From Streptomyces cucumeris (GTDB lineage Bacteria > Actinomycetota > Actinomycetes > Streptomycetales > Streptomycetaceae), in assembly GCF_024295805.1 (NCBI RefSeq), contig NZ_JANCLX010000011.1, positions 62,001 to 126,000 of the forward strand: DNA of 64,000 nucleotides, read 5' to 3'. Below, one piece after another: positions 1-7,846 of the stretch. Below the pieces are notes generated by a model. It was not told the DNA's origin and did not search any database. It saw only the letters and a list, made by a program, of their open reading frames with translations. Position 1 is the first letter of the stretch, and each line of letters opens with the position of its first letter. The position numbers and the translations under genes were made by a program.

Positions 1-882
1 TGGCCGCTGCTGCTGATCGGCGCCGGTGTCGCCCTCTTCTGGCGGCAGGCGGACAACGCCCGCAGGGCCCAGTGGGTCGAGCTGAGCCGCAGCAAGCGGG
101 TCCTGCCGCTGGCGCGGGCCGCCGCGGGGGTGCTGCTGGTCGGGGCCGGGGTGACCGGCATCGTGGTGCTCCAGGGGTCGGCCAAGCACCTCGGGGCCGT
201 GCTCCAGGCCGCCCTGGCTGTGATCGTCGGCATCGCGCTGCTCGCCGGTCCCTATGTGGTCCGGATGACGCAGGACCTCTCCGAGGAGCGGCTGATGCGC
301 ATCCGCGCCCAGGAGCGCGCCGAGGTGGCCGCCCATGTGCACGATTCGGTGCTGCACACCCTCACCCTGATCCAGCGGAACGCGGAGGACTCCCGCGAGG
401 TGGCCCGGCTGGCCCGCGCCCAGGAGCGCGAACTGCGCGCCTGGCTCTACCGGCCCGAGGGCACCGGCAAGGACGAGGACGAGGAGCCGGAGACCCTGGC
501 CGAGGCGGTGAAGAAGACGGCCGCCGAGGTGGAGGACCACCACGGGGTCCCGATCGAGGTCGTGGTCGTCGGTGACTGCCCGCTGGACGAGCGGCTGGGC
601 GCGCAGGTCCAGGCCGCCCGCGAGGCGATGGTCAACGCCGCCAAGTACGGTGGCGAGGGCGGGGCCGTCCAGGTCTACGCCGAGGTCGAGGGGGCCACGG
701 TCTTCGTCTCCGTGCGCGACCGGGGCCCCGGCTTCGACCTCGACGCGGTGCCGGAGGACCGGATGGGCGTCCGTGAGTCGATCATCGGCCGGATGCAGCG
801 GCACGGCGGTACGGCCAGGCTGAGGTCCGCGCCCGACGGGGGCACGGAAGTGGAGCTGGAGATGGAGAGGGCGACGACATGA
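1..882 (+). CDS. Sensor histidine kinase, 5' end cut by the window
   Basis: The frame is open at base 1, so the N-terminus and start lie outside. It is the kinase half of a two-component system. Hydrophobic membrane segments lie at about bases 1-42 and 103-264. They are followed by the phosphoacceptor helix with AHVHDSVLHTL; the likely phosphorylated histidine is the codon at 340-342. An HATPase_c-type domain follows, with the N box NAAKYGG (from about 631) and the G box DRGPGF (from about 718). The HD-S-V-L-H-T-L arrangement is that of HisKA_3 (NarX/DesK-like) kinases, which usually pair with LuxR-type regulators, as here. The stop overlaps the next start by 4 bp (ATGA), so the pair is translationally coupled. 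The signal sensed cannot be told from this part. Confidence 0.93.
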   Translation, partial: WPLLLIGAGVALFWRQADNARRAQWVELSRSKRVLPLARAAAGVLLVGAGVTGIVVLQGSAKHLGAVLQAALAVIVGIALLAGPYVVRMTQDLSEERLMRIRAQERAEVAAHVHDSVLHTLTLIQRNAEDSREVARLARAQERELRAWLYRPEGTGKDEDEEPETLAEAVKKTAAEVEDHHGVPIEVVVVGDCPLDERLGAQVQAAREAMVNAAKYGGEGGAVQVYAEVEGATVFVSVRDRGPGFDLDAVPEDRMGVRESIIGRMQRHGGTARLRSAPDGGTEVELEMERATT

Positions 883-1604
883 CCGAGGCGACGGGCGGCA
901 CCCACGACAGCGGCGCGACGGGCGCCGACGACGGCACTTCGGCCCGGCGCGTCCGTGTGGTGCTCGTCGACGACCACCGGATGTTCCGCACCGGCGTCCA
1001 GGCCGAGATCGGCGAGACCGCCCGTACCGGTGTCGAGGTGGTCGGCGAGGCCGCCGACGTCGACCAGGCGGTCACCGTGATCGGCGCGACCCGCCCCGAG
1101 GTGGTCCTGCTGGACGTCCACCTCCCCGGCGGCGGAGGCGTCGAGGTACTGCGCCGCAGCGCCGCCCTGATGGCCGACCCGGAACGCCCGGTGCGTTTCC
1201 TCGCGCTCTCCGTCTCGGACGCCGCCGAGGACGTCATCGGCGTCATCCGCGGCGGCGCCCGCGGCTACGTCACCAAGACCATCACCGGCACCGACCTGGT
1301 CGACGCCATCTTCCGGGTCTCCGACGGCGACGCGGTCTTCTCCCCCCGCCTCGCGGGCTTCGTCCTCGACGCCTTCGCCTCCACCGACGCCCCGCCCGTC
1401 GACGAGGACCTGGACCGCCTCACCCAGCGCGAGCGCGAGGTCCTCCGCCTGATCGCCCGCGGCTACGCCTACAAGGAAATCGCCAAGCAGCTCTTCATCT
1501 CGGTGAAGACGGTCGAGAGCCATGTCTCCGCGGTCCTCCGCAAACTCCAGCTCTCCAACCGCCACGAACTCACCCGCTGGGCCGCGGCCCGCCGCCTGGT
1601 CTGA
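879..1604 (+). CDS. NarL/LuxR-family response regulator
   Basis: This 241-residue protein is the DNA-binding partner of the kinase just upstream. The receiver domain (about residues 25-145) has the acidic pair D31-D32, the phospho-acceptor D79 in LLDVHLPGG, and a conserved lysine in the YVTKT segment. A LuxR/GerE helix-turn-helix fills residues about 172-236, with LTQREREVLRLIARG, then KEIAKQLFIS and KTVESHVSAVLRKL. The ATG at 879 overlaps the kinase stop. No target operator can be read from the sequence. The gene downstream is only a remnant, so the regulator's present targets are probably elsewhere. Confidence 0.95.
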   Translation: MTEATGGTHDSGATGADDGTSARRVRVVLVDDHRMFRTGVQAEIGETARTGVEVVGEAADVDQAVTVIGATRPEVVLLDVHLPGGGGVEVLRRSAALMADPERPVRFLALSVSDAAEDVIGVIRGGARGYVTKTITGTDLVDAIFRVSDGDAVFSPRLAGFVLDAFASTDAPPVDEDLDRLTQREREVLRLIARGYAYKEIAKQLFISVKTVESHVSAVLRKLQLSNRHELTRWAAARRLV

Positions 1605-1627
1605 GCGCGGGACGTCGATGTGCCGCC

Positions 1628-1903
1628 GTGTGGGCCTCCTCGTTGCCTTCGGATGACACCTTCGACCACCAGTACCCGAAGGCCGATGTCAACGTCTCGC
1701 TCGAGAAGGCCCTGAGCGACCACCGGGTGGACCTTCCGGCGGGCGCGCAGGGCGTGCAGTACTCGGCCAACAGCGAGCTGGAGGGCTATCCGCTGTTCCT
1801 GGAGTTCGAGGCTCCGTGTTCCGAGATGGGAGCCTTCTCCGAGAAGAACCGGCTGGAGCGCCTGCCGATGGAGAAGATGTGGGGGACGAACGCGGCCGTT
1901 GAG
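1628..1903 (+). pseudogene. Remnant of a secreted or membrane protein gene
   Basis: About 90 codons read like genuine protein (for example DVNVSLEKALSDHRVDLPAG and ELEGYPLFLEFEAPC). No signal peptide, membrane anchor or ribosome-binding site precedes them, and they begin 23 bases after the response regulator stop. At the 3' end the frame runs on without a stop into the antisense of the lipoprotein gene; a shift of one frame near 1885 would end it at a TGA close to 1902. I read this as the middle of a gene truncated at both ends, probably by a deletion whose left junction lies at about 1605-1630. The family is not recognised. It could be a very short intact gene using GTG 1628, but I find that less likely. 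Confidence 0.45.
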
Positions 1904-1905
1904 CC

Positions 1906-2547
1906 TCAGCCGCTCTTGCCGCCCATCTTCTCCATGGACTCCTTCGCCAGGCGGAAGGCGGGCAGCATCGCCTTGTGCTCCTCGGCGTCCATGCCGCCGA
2001 GTTCGAGGACCACGCCGCCGCGTTCGGTCATCACGGCCAGGGCGCGTACGGGCCTGATCTCTCCGGCCGCGAGGTCGGTGACGTAGTAGCCGGCTTCCGT
2101 GGCGGGCAGGTCACCGGCCTTGACCTCGCGCAGCTTCACCCGGCTCTCGAAGTTCGCGTCCTTCACGAACGCGCGCATCAGGGCGCGGGACGTGCCGCCC
2201 GGGGCGGCGGTGTCCTTGGTGCCGGTCAGGACGCGGATGAAGCCGATGTGCCCCGCGGGCTTGGCGTCCAGCTCGCAGACGATGGTCACCGGGCCCTGGT
2301 CGGCCAGCGGACCGATCTGCTTCTGGACCGCCTTGTCCACTTCCTTGGCCTTCCAGGGCTTCTCCAGGGTGAACCGCACCGGCAGTTCGCATGCGGTGCC
2401 CTTGTCGCCGAGCTTGGGCTCGGAAGGGGCGCCGGCCTTGTCGTCCTTGCCGTCCGTCCCGTCCGTCTCGAAGAGACAGCCGGTCAGCGACCCCGCCAGG
2501 ACCATGGCGCCGACCGCCCCCGCCACCCACCGCCGCATATGCTGCAT
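1906..2547 (-). CDS. Predicted lipoprotein of unknown function
   Basis: This is a 213-residue exported protein. The N-terminus has a short basic stretch (MRRW), a hydrophobic core and the lipobox LTGC, so the mature protein would begin at that cysteine, anchored to the outer face of the membrane. An Asp/Gly/Lys-rich linker (ETDGTDGKDDK) precedes a compact domain of about 170 residues that I cannot assign. ATG 2547 is used here; the second ATG three codons on (2538) is equally possible, and neither has a strong Shine-Dalgarno. It is separated from the upstream secreted-protein gene by a terminator-like stem-loop, so it probably has its own promoter. It ends within a few bases of the remnant gene on the other strand. 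Confidence 0.8.
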   Translation of the reverse strand: MQHMRRWVAGAVGAMVLAGSLTGCLFETDGTDGKDDKAGAPSEPKLGDKGTACELPVRFTLEKPWKAKEVDKAVQKQIGPLADQGPVTIVCELDAKPAGHIGFIRVLTGTKDTAAPGGTSRALMRAFVKDANFESRVKLREVKAGDLPATEAGYYVTDLAAGEIRPVRALAVMTERGGVVLELGGMDAEEHKAMLPAFRLAKESMEKMGGKSG

Positions 2548-2630
2548 TTCGGTATATCCCCACCTGAGTGCACGATCGTTCGAAAATTCGACGCATCGTA
2601 CTCGAGATCGACGCTCGGAGTTGTCGACAC

Positions 2631-2685
2631 GGGGCCCTCGCCTTCTCGCCCTCCGGGTGGGAGCGGCCGGCGCGGCGAGGGCCCC
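2631..2685 (-). terminator. Stem-loop downstream of the secreted protein gene
   Basis: A perfect 12-bp inverted repeat (GGGGCCCTCGCC at 2631-2642 and its complement at 2674-2685) encloses 31 bases. It lies just after the stop of the minus-strand gene that ends at 2699. There is no long U tract, which is usual in Streptomyces. Confidence 0.6.
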
Positions 2686-2698
2686 GGCAGGCGCGGAG

Positions 2699-3850
2699 TT
2701 ACGACGCGTTGCCCATCGGCTTCAGGGTGAACGGACGCACCACGACGGCGCGAACCTTCGCGGGGGCGGTGGGGTTGGCCACCCAGCCGCCTTCGGAACC
2801 GCTTCCCTTGGTCAGATACCGGGCCGAGATGTCGGCCACCACCAGGCTGTTGTCCTTGTAGGAACTGAAGGAGTCGGCGACGCCGCGCTCGGTGGTGAAT
2901 TCACGGAGCTTCTTGACGGTGCCGGATGAGTCCTTGATGCCCTTGCCCGTGCCGACCTGGGCCCGGGCCTCCTCGCGCGTCGGCCGGGGAGTGTCGGCGG
3001 AGGCGGGCTCCCCGGAGGCCGAGCTGTTCTTGACCATGGCCTCGGCCTCGGCGTTCGAGGTCCCGCGCCACAGCGTCACGGTGGTGTCCGCCCCCTGGTC
3101 CACGGCCGCCGCGACGTCCTCCTCGCTCGTGGGCTGGGGCAGTCCGTCCTTGTAGCGGTCGAAGTCGTCCTGCTCCACGCCCTCGACGTAGTCTTCGTCG
3201 CTCGGGTCCAGCAGCCGGGTCGTGATCCGTTCCGGCGCCACCTCTGTCGAGGGAGTGGACGAGCCTTCGTTCACGATGGTGTACGAGACCTCCGGTGTGG
3301 TCGCCGTGGGGTTCCCGGTGGCGCTGGTGTCGCCGACCTGCCCTCCCTTCCAGCTTTCGAGCGGAACGACACCCTCGACCTCAACCGGGGTTGAACCGGA
3401 GGCGGTGGCTGCCGAAGCCCCGGAGGCGGATGCCGAGCCTCCGGCGGCTGTCACCGGGTCCTCAGAGGTGCGGGCGGTGTTGTCGGCGGTGGGCGCGGAG
3501 CCCTCGGAACCTTCGGAGCCTTCGACGGCCCGGCCTCCCGCGGCTTCGGCGGCGGGTGCCGAGACCTCCGGGGCGATATCGCCTTCGGGCCCCACCACGA
3601 GGGAACTCAGAACGCCCAGGACGGTACGGGCGGTCTGCAGACCCGGGTGCATGCGCTCCAACTCGGCCTCTGAGGCCCGCTGATATGCGGGATCGCAGGT
3701 GCAGGCGCGCTTCTCGCGGGAGAGCGGGGTTCCGGCCGATACGCCGCCGTCGGCCGCCATCGCCCCACCGCTCCCCGCGCCGAGCAACGCCAGGGCCAGT
3801 ACGGACACCGTCACCGTCCGGGATCTTCGTCTGCCTCGTCCATCGGACAT
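2699..3850 (-). CDS. Secreted protein, possible ADP-ribosyltransferase toxin
   Basis: From ATG 3850, preceded by AAAGGGA, the protein has 383 residues. Residues 1-33 are a Sec/Tat-like signal peptide (arginine-rich start, hydrophobic core, cleavage near AMAA). A Cys pair (CTC, 50-52) follows, then a low-complexity Ser/Ala/Gly/Glu linker of about 120 residues. The C-terminal 150 residues look like a compact enzyme domain with LWRGTS (260-265), REFTTERGVADSFS (316-329) and GSGSEGGW (349-356). An Arg, then an F-T-T strand, then a late Glu is the order of the R-S-E class of ADP-ribosyltransferases, so R262, T319/T320 and E353 are candidate active-site residues. That reading is inference from motif order only. 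The upstream DNA (3851-3966) is unusually AT-rich for this genome, consistent with acquisition. Confidence 0.6.
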   Translation of the reverse strand: MSDGRGRRRSRTVTVSVLALALLGAGSGGAMAADGGVSAGTPLSREKRACTCDPAYQRASEAELERMHPGLQTARTVLGVLSSLVVGPEGDIAPEVSAPAAEAAGGRAVEGSEGSEGSAPTADNTARTSEDPVTAAGGSASASGASAATASGSTPVEVEGVVPLESWKGGQVGDTSATGNPTATTPEVSYTIVNEGSSTPSTEVAPERITTRLLDPSDEDYVEGVEQDDFDRYKDGLPQPTSEEDVAAAVDQGADTTVTLWRGTSNAEAEAMVKNSSASGEPASADTPRPTREEARAQVGTGKGIKDSSGTVKKLREFTTERGVADSFSSYKDNSLVVADISARYLTKGSGSEGGWVANPTAPAKVRAVVVRPFTLKPMGNAS

Positions 3851-3966
3851 GTGGTTTCCCTTTCTCGTATACGTGCATGAAATACGCAAGGACGAGAATA
3901 GAGATCCAGATGCCCCAACTTCTATGAGAATCAGACTAATTGGTGATGTCTAGTGTCTGAAGCGCT

Positions 3967-5523
3967 CTATGCTCCGAAATGTTCGGCCAGCGCGGTGGGC
4001 AGTTCCGTACGGCAGGTGTCGGCGTCGTCGGCGGCCCAACTCACATAGCCGTCGGGGCGGATGAGCAGGGCGGCCGCCGCCGGTGCCGTACCGAGAGCCC
4101 GCGCCCGGACCAGGTCCACCCGCTCCGGGAGCCGCGTCTCCGCCGGGACCGCACCGGTCAGGTCCAGCAGCACCGTGTGCCCCGCCCCGAACAGCTCCGA
4201 CAGCCGTATCTCCTGATCGGCCACGGACAGTCCGGTGTCCGGCAGCCGCGCGCCGGTGAGCGGATGTGTGCCCGGCAGGTCGTAGCGCAGGGACAGCCCC
4301 GACATCAGCCCGGCCATCTGGCGGTTGGCGTCCGGCAGCCGCAGCAGGTCGCACATGATCTCGCGCAGCGCCTCCACGTCCGGGCTCGGCGACGGGTTGG
4401 ACAGCGCCCGCTGGGCCGAGGTGTGGTGCAGCACCCGGGCCGCCACCGGGTGGCGTTCGGCGTGGTAGCTGTCCAGCAGCCCGTCAGTGGCCTCGCCCCG
4501 CACCACCGAGGCCAGCTTCCAGCCCAGGTTGAACGCGTCCTGCACACCGAGGTTCAACCCCTGCCCGCCCAGCGGCGGGTGGATGTGCGCCGCGTCCCCG
4601 GCGAACAGCACCCGGTCCGCGCGGTAGCGCTCGACCTGCCGGGTGGCGTCTGTGAACCGCGAGGAGTTGTCCACCCCCGCGAGCACCGTCTCCTCCCCGT
4701 ACACCGCCCGCAGCGCCTCGGCGACCTCCTCCTCGGTGACCGGCGTGTCCCGGTCGGTCTCCGGCGTCTTCAGGTTGCCGAAGGTGAACCGGTACTTCCC
4801 GTCGCCCAGCGGGACCATCATCGTCCAGTAGTCCTCGGTCTGCCGGGTCAGCGTGCTGATGTGCCCCGCCGTGGCCGGGACCAGCGAGGAGGCCGACGAC
4901 AGCCGGATGTCCGTCAGCACCGACGTGTACGTCCCCGGGCGGCCCGGGAAGCCCATCTTCAGCAGCTTGCGCACGGTGCTGCGCCCGCCGTCGCACGCCA
5001 CCACGTACCGCGCCCGGGCGCGGCCGCCGTCCGACGTCGTCAGCGTCACCCCGTCGGCGTCCTGCTCGACCGCCGTCACCGCGACCCCGCGCCGCACCTC
5101 CGCGCCCAGCGCGGTCGCCCGGTCCTCCAGCACCTCCTCGATCTCCCACTGCGGCAGCCCGATCGGGTACCGGTGAGCGGTGTCCCAGGGGGTGCAGTCC
5201 AGCGCCACCGGCAGCAGCGCGAAGTGTCCGGTCGCCGTCTCGTCCCGGGGCGTGGCCCGCTTCAGCATCGGCTCCAGCAGCCCGCGCAGCTCCAGCATCT
5301 CGGACGTACGCGGCTGGATCGTCCCGCCCTTCACCTGCTTGAGCCGCTCCTCCAGCCGCTCCAGCACCACGGCCCGGACCCCGGCCAGCGCCAGTTCGTG
5401 CGCCAGGGTCAGCCCCGTCGGCCCCGCGCCCACGATCACGACGTCCGTCTCGATCTCCGTCGCGATCTGCGTCACCACAGCGTTCATCACAGCCTCCGTC
5501 ATCACAGCGTCGGTTCGCTTCAC
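3967..5523 (-). CDS. FAD-dependent aromatic monooxygenase (PHBH family)
   Basis: This 518-residue flavoprotein hydroxylase would use NAD(P)H and O2 on an aromatic or polyketide-like substrate. The dinucleotide-binding GAGPTG lies at residues 32-37, the DG motif CDGGRSTVRK at about 177-186, and the second FAD motif (FAGDAAHIHPPLGGQGLN) at 307-324. This is the PF01494 layout seen in PgaE-, MhpA- and rifampicin-monooxygenase-like enzymes. A thioredoxin-like C-terminal region without obvious cysteines follows. The start is uncertain: GTG 5523, ATG 5502 and ATG 5487 are all in frame. It is divergent from a TetR regulator with repeated operator-like sequences between, the usual arrangement for substrate-induced detoxification or catabolism. 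The substrate is unknown. Confidence 0.9.
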   Translation of the reverse strand: MKRTDAVMTEAVMNAVVTQIATEIETDVVIVGAGPTGLTLAHELALAGVRAVVLERLEERLKQVKGGTIQPRTSEMLELRGLLEPMLKRATPRDETATGHFALLPVALDCTPWDTAHRYPIGLPQWEIEEVLEDRATALGAEVRRGVAVTAVEQDADGVTLTTSDGGRARARYVVACDGGRSTVRKLLKMGFPGRPGTYTSVLTDIRLSSASSLVPATAGHISTLTRQTEDYWTMMVPLGDGKYRFTFGNLKTPETDRDTPVTEEEVAEALRAVYGEETVLAGVDNSSRFTDATRQVERYRADRVLFAGDAAHIHPPLGGQGLNLGVQDAFNLGWKLASVVRGEATDGLLDSYHAERHPVAARVLHHTSAQRALSNPSPSPDVEALREIMCDLLRLPDANRQMAGLMSGLSLRYDLPGTHPLTGARLPDTGLSVADQEIRLSELFGAGHTVLLDLTGAVPAETRLPERVDLVRARALGTAPAAAALLIRPDGYVSWAADDADTCRTELPTALAEHFGA

Positions 5524-5588
5524 TGAGTAGGAATGTATACCAGGTGCAGAAATCTACCAAGTGCAGCGCGCCTGGTATCGTCGACGCC
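5524..5588. promoter_or_regulatory. Divergent promoter with likely TetR operators
   Basis: The gap between the monooxygenase and tetR genes contains a 14-base direct repeat with a 17-base period (TATACCAGGTGCAG at 5536-5549, TCTACCAAGTGCAG at 5553-5566). It also holds an inverted pair, ATACCAGG at 5537-5544 and CCTGGTAT at 5571-5578. On the minus strand TATACA (5539-5534) could be a -10 hexamer. It lies only 10 bases from GTG 5523, so the monooxygenase message could be leaderless. Confidence 0.55.
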
Positions 5589-6236
5589 GTGACCGACCAG
5601 CCCGGATTGCGTGAGCGCAAGAAGCAGCGCACCCGTACGGCGATCTCCGAAGCGGCGATCGCCCTCTTCCTGGAGCACGGCTTCGCCGAGGTCTCCGTGG
5701 CCCAGATCGCCGAGGCCGCCGAGGTCTCCAAGCGCACGCTGTTCGCGTACTTCACGACCAAGGAAGACCTCGTGGTGCACCGCATGGCGGACCACGAGAC
5801 CGAACCCGCCCGGGTGGTGCGGGAGCGTCCGCCGCACACCACCCCGCCGGACGCCCTCCGCGCGCACTTCCTCGACGGGCTGCGCCGCCGCGACCCCATC
5901 ACCGGTCTCTGCGACCACCCCGCGATCCGCGCGCTGACCGGGCTGATCTTCGGGAACCCGACCCTGATCGACCGCATGCAGCGCTTCAAGGTGGGCAGTG
6001 AACAGGCCCTCGCGGAGGCCCTGTGCGACACCACGGAGGTCCCGGGCCTCGTCGCCCGCGTGGCCGCCGCCCAGCTCATCGCCGTCCAGTGGACGCTGTC
6101 CTCGGACAACTTCGCGTGTGTGGGCTCCGGCCAGAGCGCCGACGCGCGCTACCCGGACGCGGTCCGCGACGCCGAGCGCGCCTTCGGACTGGTGGAGAAC
6201 GGCCTCGCGGCCGCGTTCACGCCCCCACCAGCTTGA
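5589..6236 (+). CDS. TetR-family transcriptional regulator
   Basis: From GTG 5589 the protein has 215 residues (first residues MTDQPGLRERKKQRT). The N-terminal helix-turn-helix is clear: RTAISEAAIALFLEHGF, then VAQIAEAAEVSKRTLFAYF, the canonical TetR_N pattern with the Y-F of the recognition helix. The remaining about 150 residues form the ligand-binding domain and contain one cysteine pair. An upstream GTG at 5544 is in frame but lies inside the operator-like repeats, so 5589 is preferred. Divergence from the monooxygenase gene implies it represses that gene and itself, released by the enzyme's substrate. Its last 20 bases overlap the 3' end of the convergent gene. Confidence 0.92.
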   Translation: MTDQPGLRERKKQRTRTAISEAAIALFLEHGFAEVSVAQIAEAAEVSKRTLFAYFTTKEDLVVHRMADHETEPARVVRERPPHTTPPDALRAHFLDGLRRRDPITGLCDHPAIRALTGLIFGNPTLIDRMQRFKVGSEQALAEALCDTTEVPGLVARVAAAQLIAVQWTLSSDNFACVGSGQSADARYPDAVRDAERAFGLVENGLAAAFTPPPA

Positions 6237-6639
6237 GTTCGAACCACACCGTCTTCCCGATACCGCACGGGCGCCGCTCGGCGTCCCACCCGTCCGCCAG
6301 CGCGGTGAGCAACGCCAGCCCGCGCCCCGACTCGTCCTCGGGCCCCGCCTGCCGGGGCTGAGGCATCACATCGCTGGCGTCCGACACCTCCACCCGCAGC
6401 TTCTCGTCACGCACTACGTAGCGTGCGCGGACCTCCCGGCCTGGGGATACGCGGGCGTGCCGGCACGCGTTCGTCATCAGCTCGCTGAGGAGCAGCGCGG
6501 CGGTCTCCGTCACCTCTTCCGGGAGGTCCCAGGAACGCGCCTGTTCACGGAGGAGCACACGGGCGCGGCCGACGCTGCGCGGATGGCGCGGTAAACGCCA
6601 TTCGATGTCCCTCGGAGGTGGGGAAGTTGGGGCATTCAT
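6217..6639 (-). CDS. RsbW/SpoIIAB-like ATP-binding protein
   Basis: This 140-residue single-domain GHKL ATPase resembles anti-sigma factor kinases (HATPase_c_2). The N box LLSELMTNACRHA and the G-rich segment DESGRGLALLTALADGW are visible. Many streptomycete paralogues of this type sit beside an XRE-DUF5753 gene and a DUF397 gene, as in the whiJ-type loci that affect development. Here it is divergent from exactly such a pair (6735 and 7547). Partner sigma or anti-anti-sigma factors are not encoded nearby. ATG 6639 is used. It converges on tetR with a 20-bp overlap, so no terminator separates them. Confidence 0.85.
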   Translation of the reverse strand: MNAPTSPPPRDIEWRLPRHPRSVGRARVLLREQARSWDLPEEVTETAALLLSELMTNACRHARVSPGREVRARYVVRDEKLRVEVSDASDVMPQPRQAGPEDESGRGLALLTALADGWDAERRPCGIGKTVWFELKLVGA

Positions 6640-6734
6640 GGCCGGAATGCTGCTGGTCAGGCGTAGGGTCGCGCAGTAACGACGCAGGTACGGAGCGTGT
6701 GCGTACGTGAGGTGACTCAGGGAGGGAGGACCTG

Positions 6735-7550
6735 GTGACGGTCATGGAAGGGAGTTCCCAGCCGCCGATGTCCTGGCGGTACTGCGGAAACCAGCTCAAG
6801 ATGTGGCGTACGCAGGCGGGTGTCACCCGGGAGGAGCTGGCCAAGGAGGCCAACTACGAGTTCGAGAGCATCAAGTCGATGGAACAGGGGCGGCGGAAGC
6901 CGACCCTGCGGGTACTTGAGGTCGCGGACCAGATGTTCGGTGCGCGGGGGTTATTGATCGCGGCGAACGAGTATCTGAAGCCGGAGAAGTTCGCGTCGTA
7001 TTCGCAGGACTTCATGCGGTACGAAGGCGAGTCGATCGTCCACAGCTCGTACGAGCCCTTGCTGATTCCTGGTCTGTTGCAGACCGAGGAGACTGTCCGG
7101 GCGCTGCTCCACGCACACCTTCCGGTGCTGGACGACGAGACGATCGAGGAGCGACTCACGGCTCGGCTCGAGCGACAGGTCGTACTGGACAAGCAGACGA
7201 AGGCGTTCAACTTCGTGATCGGCGAAGCCGCGTTGCGCTACCCCGTCGATGAGATGGACGTCCACATCCGGCAGCTACAGCGCTTGGTAGAGGTGGCTGG
7301 GCGGCGCAATGTGATCGTCCAGGTCTTGCGGCTGGGAGGTGCCCATCCGGGACTCAACGGGCCGTTCGTGCTGCTGGAGACTGCGGAGCACGAGCACATC
7401 GCCTATGTGGAGGCCCAGGAGACGGGGGTCTTGTCTGCGGACCCCGCGAAGGTCAGCATCATCACTCAGCGGCATGCCATGATCCTTCGGCGGGCTCTCA
7501 GTCCTGAGGAGTCGGCGAACTTCATCAGAAAGTTGGCGGAGGAGCTATGA
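6735..7550 (+). CDS. XRE-family regulator with DUF5753 domain
   Basis: This 271-residue regulator starts at GTG 6735 after GGAGGGAGGA (6721-6730). Residues about 15-70 form the helix-turn-helix (WRTQAGVTREELAKEANYEF, then the MEQGRRKPTLRVLEVADQMFG core). Residues about 85-265 match DUF5753, a helical domain found almost only after such a helix-turn-helix in actinomycetes, with LLIPGLLQTEETVRALL as its signature. Family members of this WhiJ type act with a small DUF397 partner. The stop overlaps the DUF397 start by 4 bp, which supports a functional pair. Confidence 0.93.
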   Translation: MTVMEGSSQPPMSWRYCGNQLKMWRTQAGVTREELAKEANYEFESIKSMEQGRRKPTLRVLEVADQMFGARGLLIAANEYLKPEKFASYSQDFMRYEGESIVHSSYEPLLIPGLLQTEETVRALLHAHLPVLDDETIEERLTARLERQVVLDKQTKAFNFVIGEAALRYPVDEMDVHIRQLQRLVEVAGRRNVIVQVLRLGGAHPGLNGPFVLLETAEHEHIAYVEAQETGVLSADPAKVSIITQRHAMILRRALSPEESANFIRKLAEEL

Positions 7551-7846
7551 GCGACCAGCTCGCGTGGTTCAAGTCCAGCTACAGCGACACGGGCGGCGGT
7601 AACTGCGTCGAGGTCGCCATGTCCTGGCGCAAGTCCAGCCACAGTGACACGCAGGGCGGCGCCTGTGTAGAGGTCGCCATTCCCTGGCACACGTCCAGCC
7701 ACAGCAACAGCGAAGGCGGCAACTGCGTAGAGGTCGCCGCCTGCGCCCATACCGTGCACGTCCGGGACTCCAAGCAGGTGTCCGGACCTCAGTTGGCCGT
7801 TTCACCCGCCGCCTGGGCCGAGTTCATAGCGTTCAGCGCCCGCTGA
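7547..7846 (+). CDS. DUF397 protein with a triplicated N-terminal motif
   Basis: This is a 99-residue partner of the preceding XRE regulator, with coupled translation (ATGA overlap). The usual DUF397 protein has one W-x-K-S-S-x-S...G-G-x-C-V-E-V-A motif. Here it occurs three times in tandem: WFKSSYSDTGGGNCVEVA, WRKSSHSDTQGGACVEVA and WHTSSHSNSEGGNCVEVA. A single C-terminal part (HVRDSKQVSGPQLAVS, then AAWAEFIAF) follows. The repeats are also similar as DNA with a period of 60 bases, so the expansion looks recent. Its stop (TGA 7844-7846) directly abuts the stop of the convergent gene. Confidence 0.9.
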   Translation: MSDQLAWFKSSYSDTGGGNCVEVAMSWRKSSHSDTQGGACVEVAIPWHTSSHSNSEGGNCVEVAACAHTVHVRDSKQVSGPQLAVSPAAWAEFIAFSAR

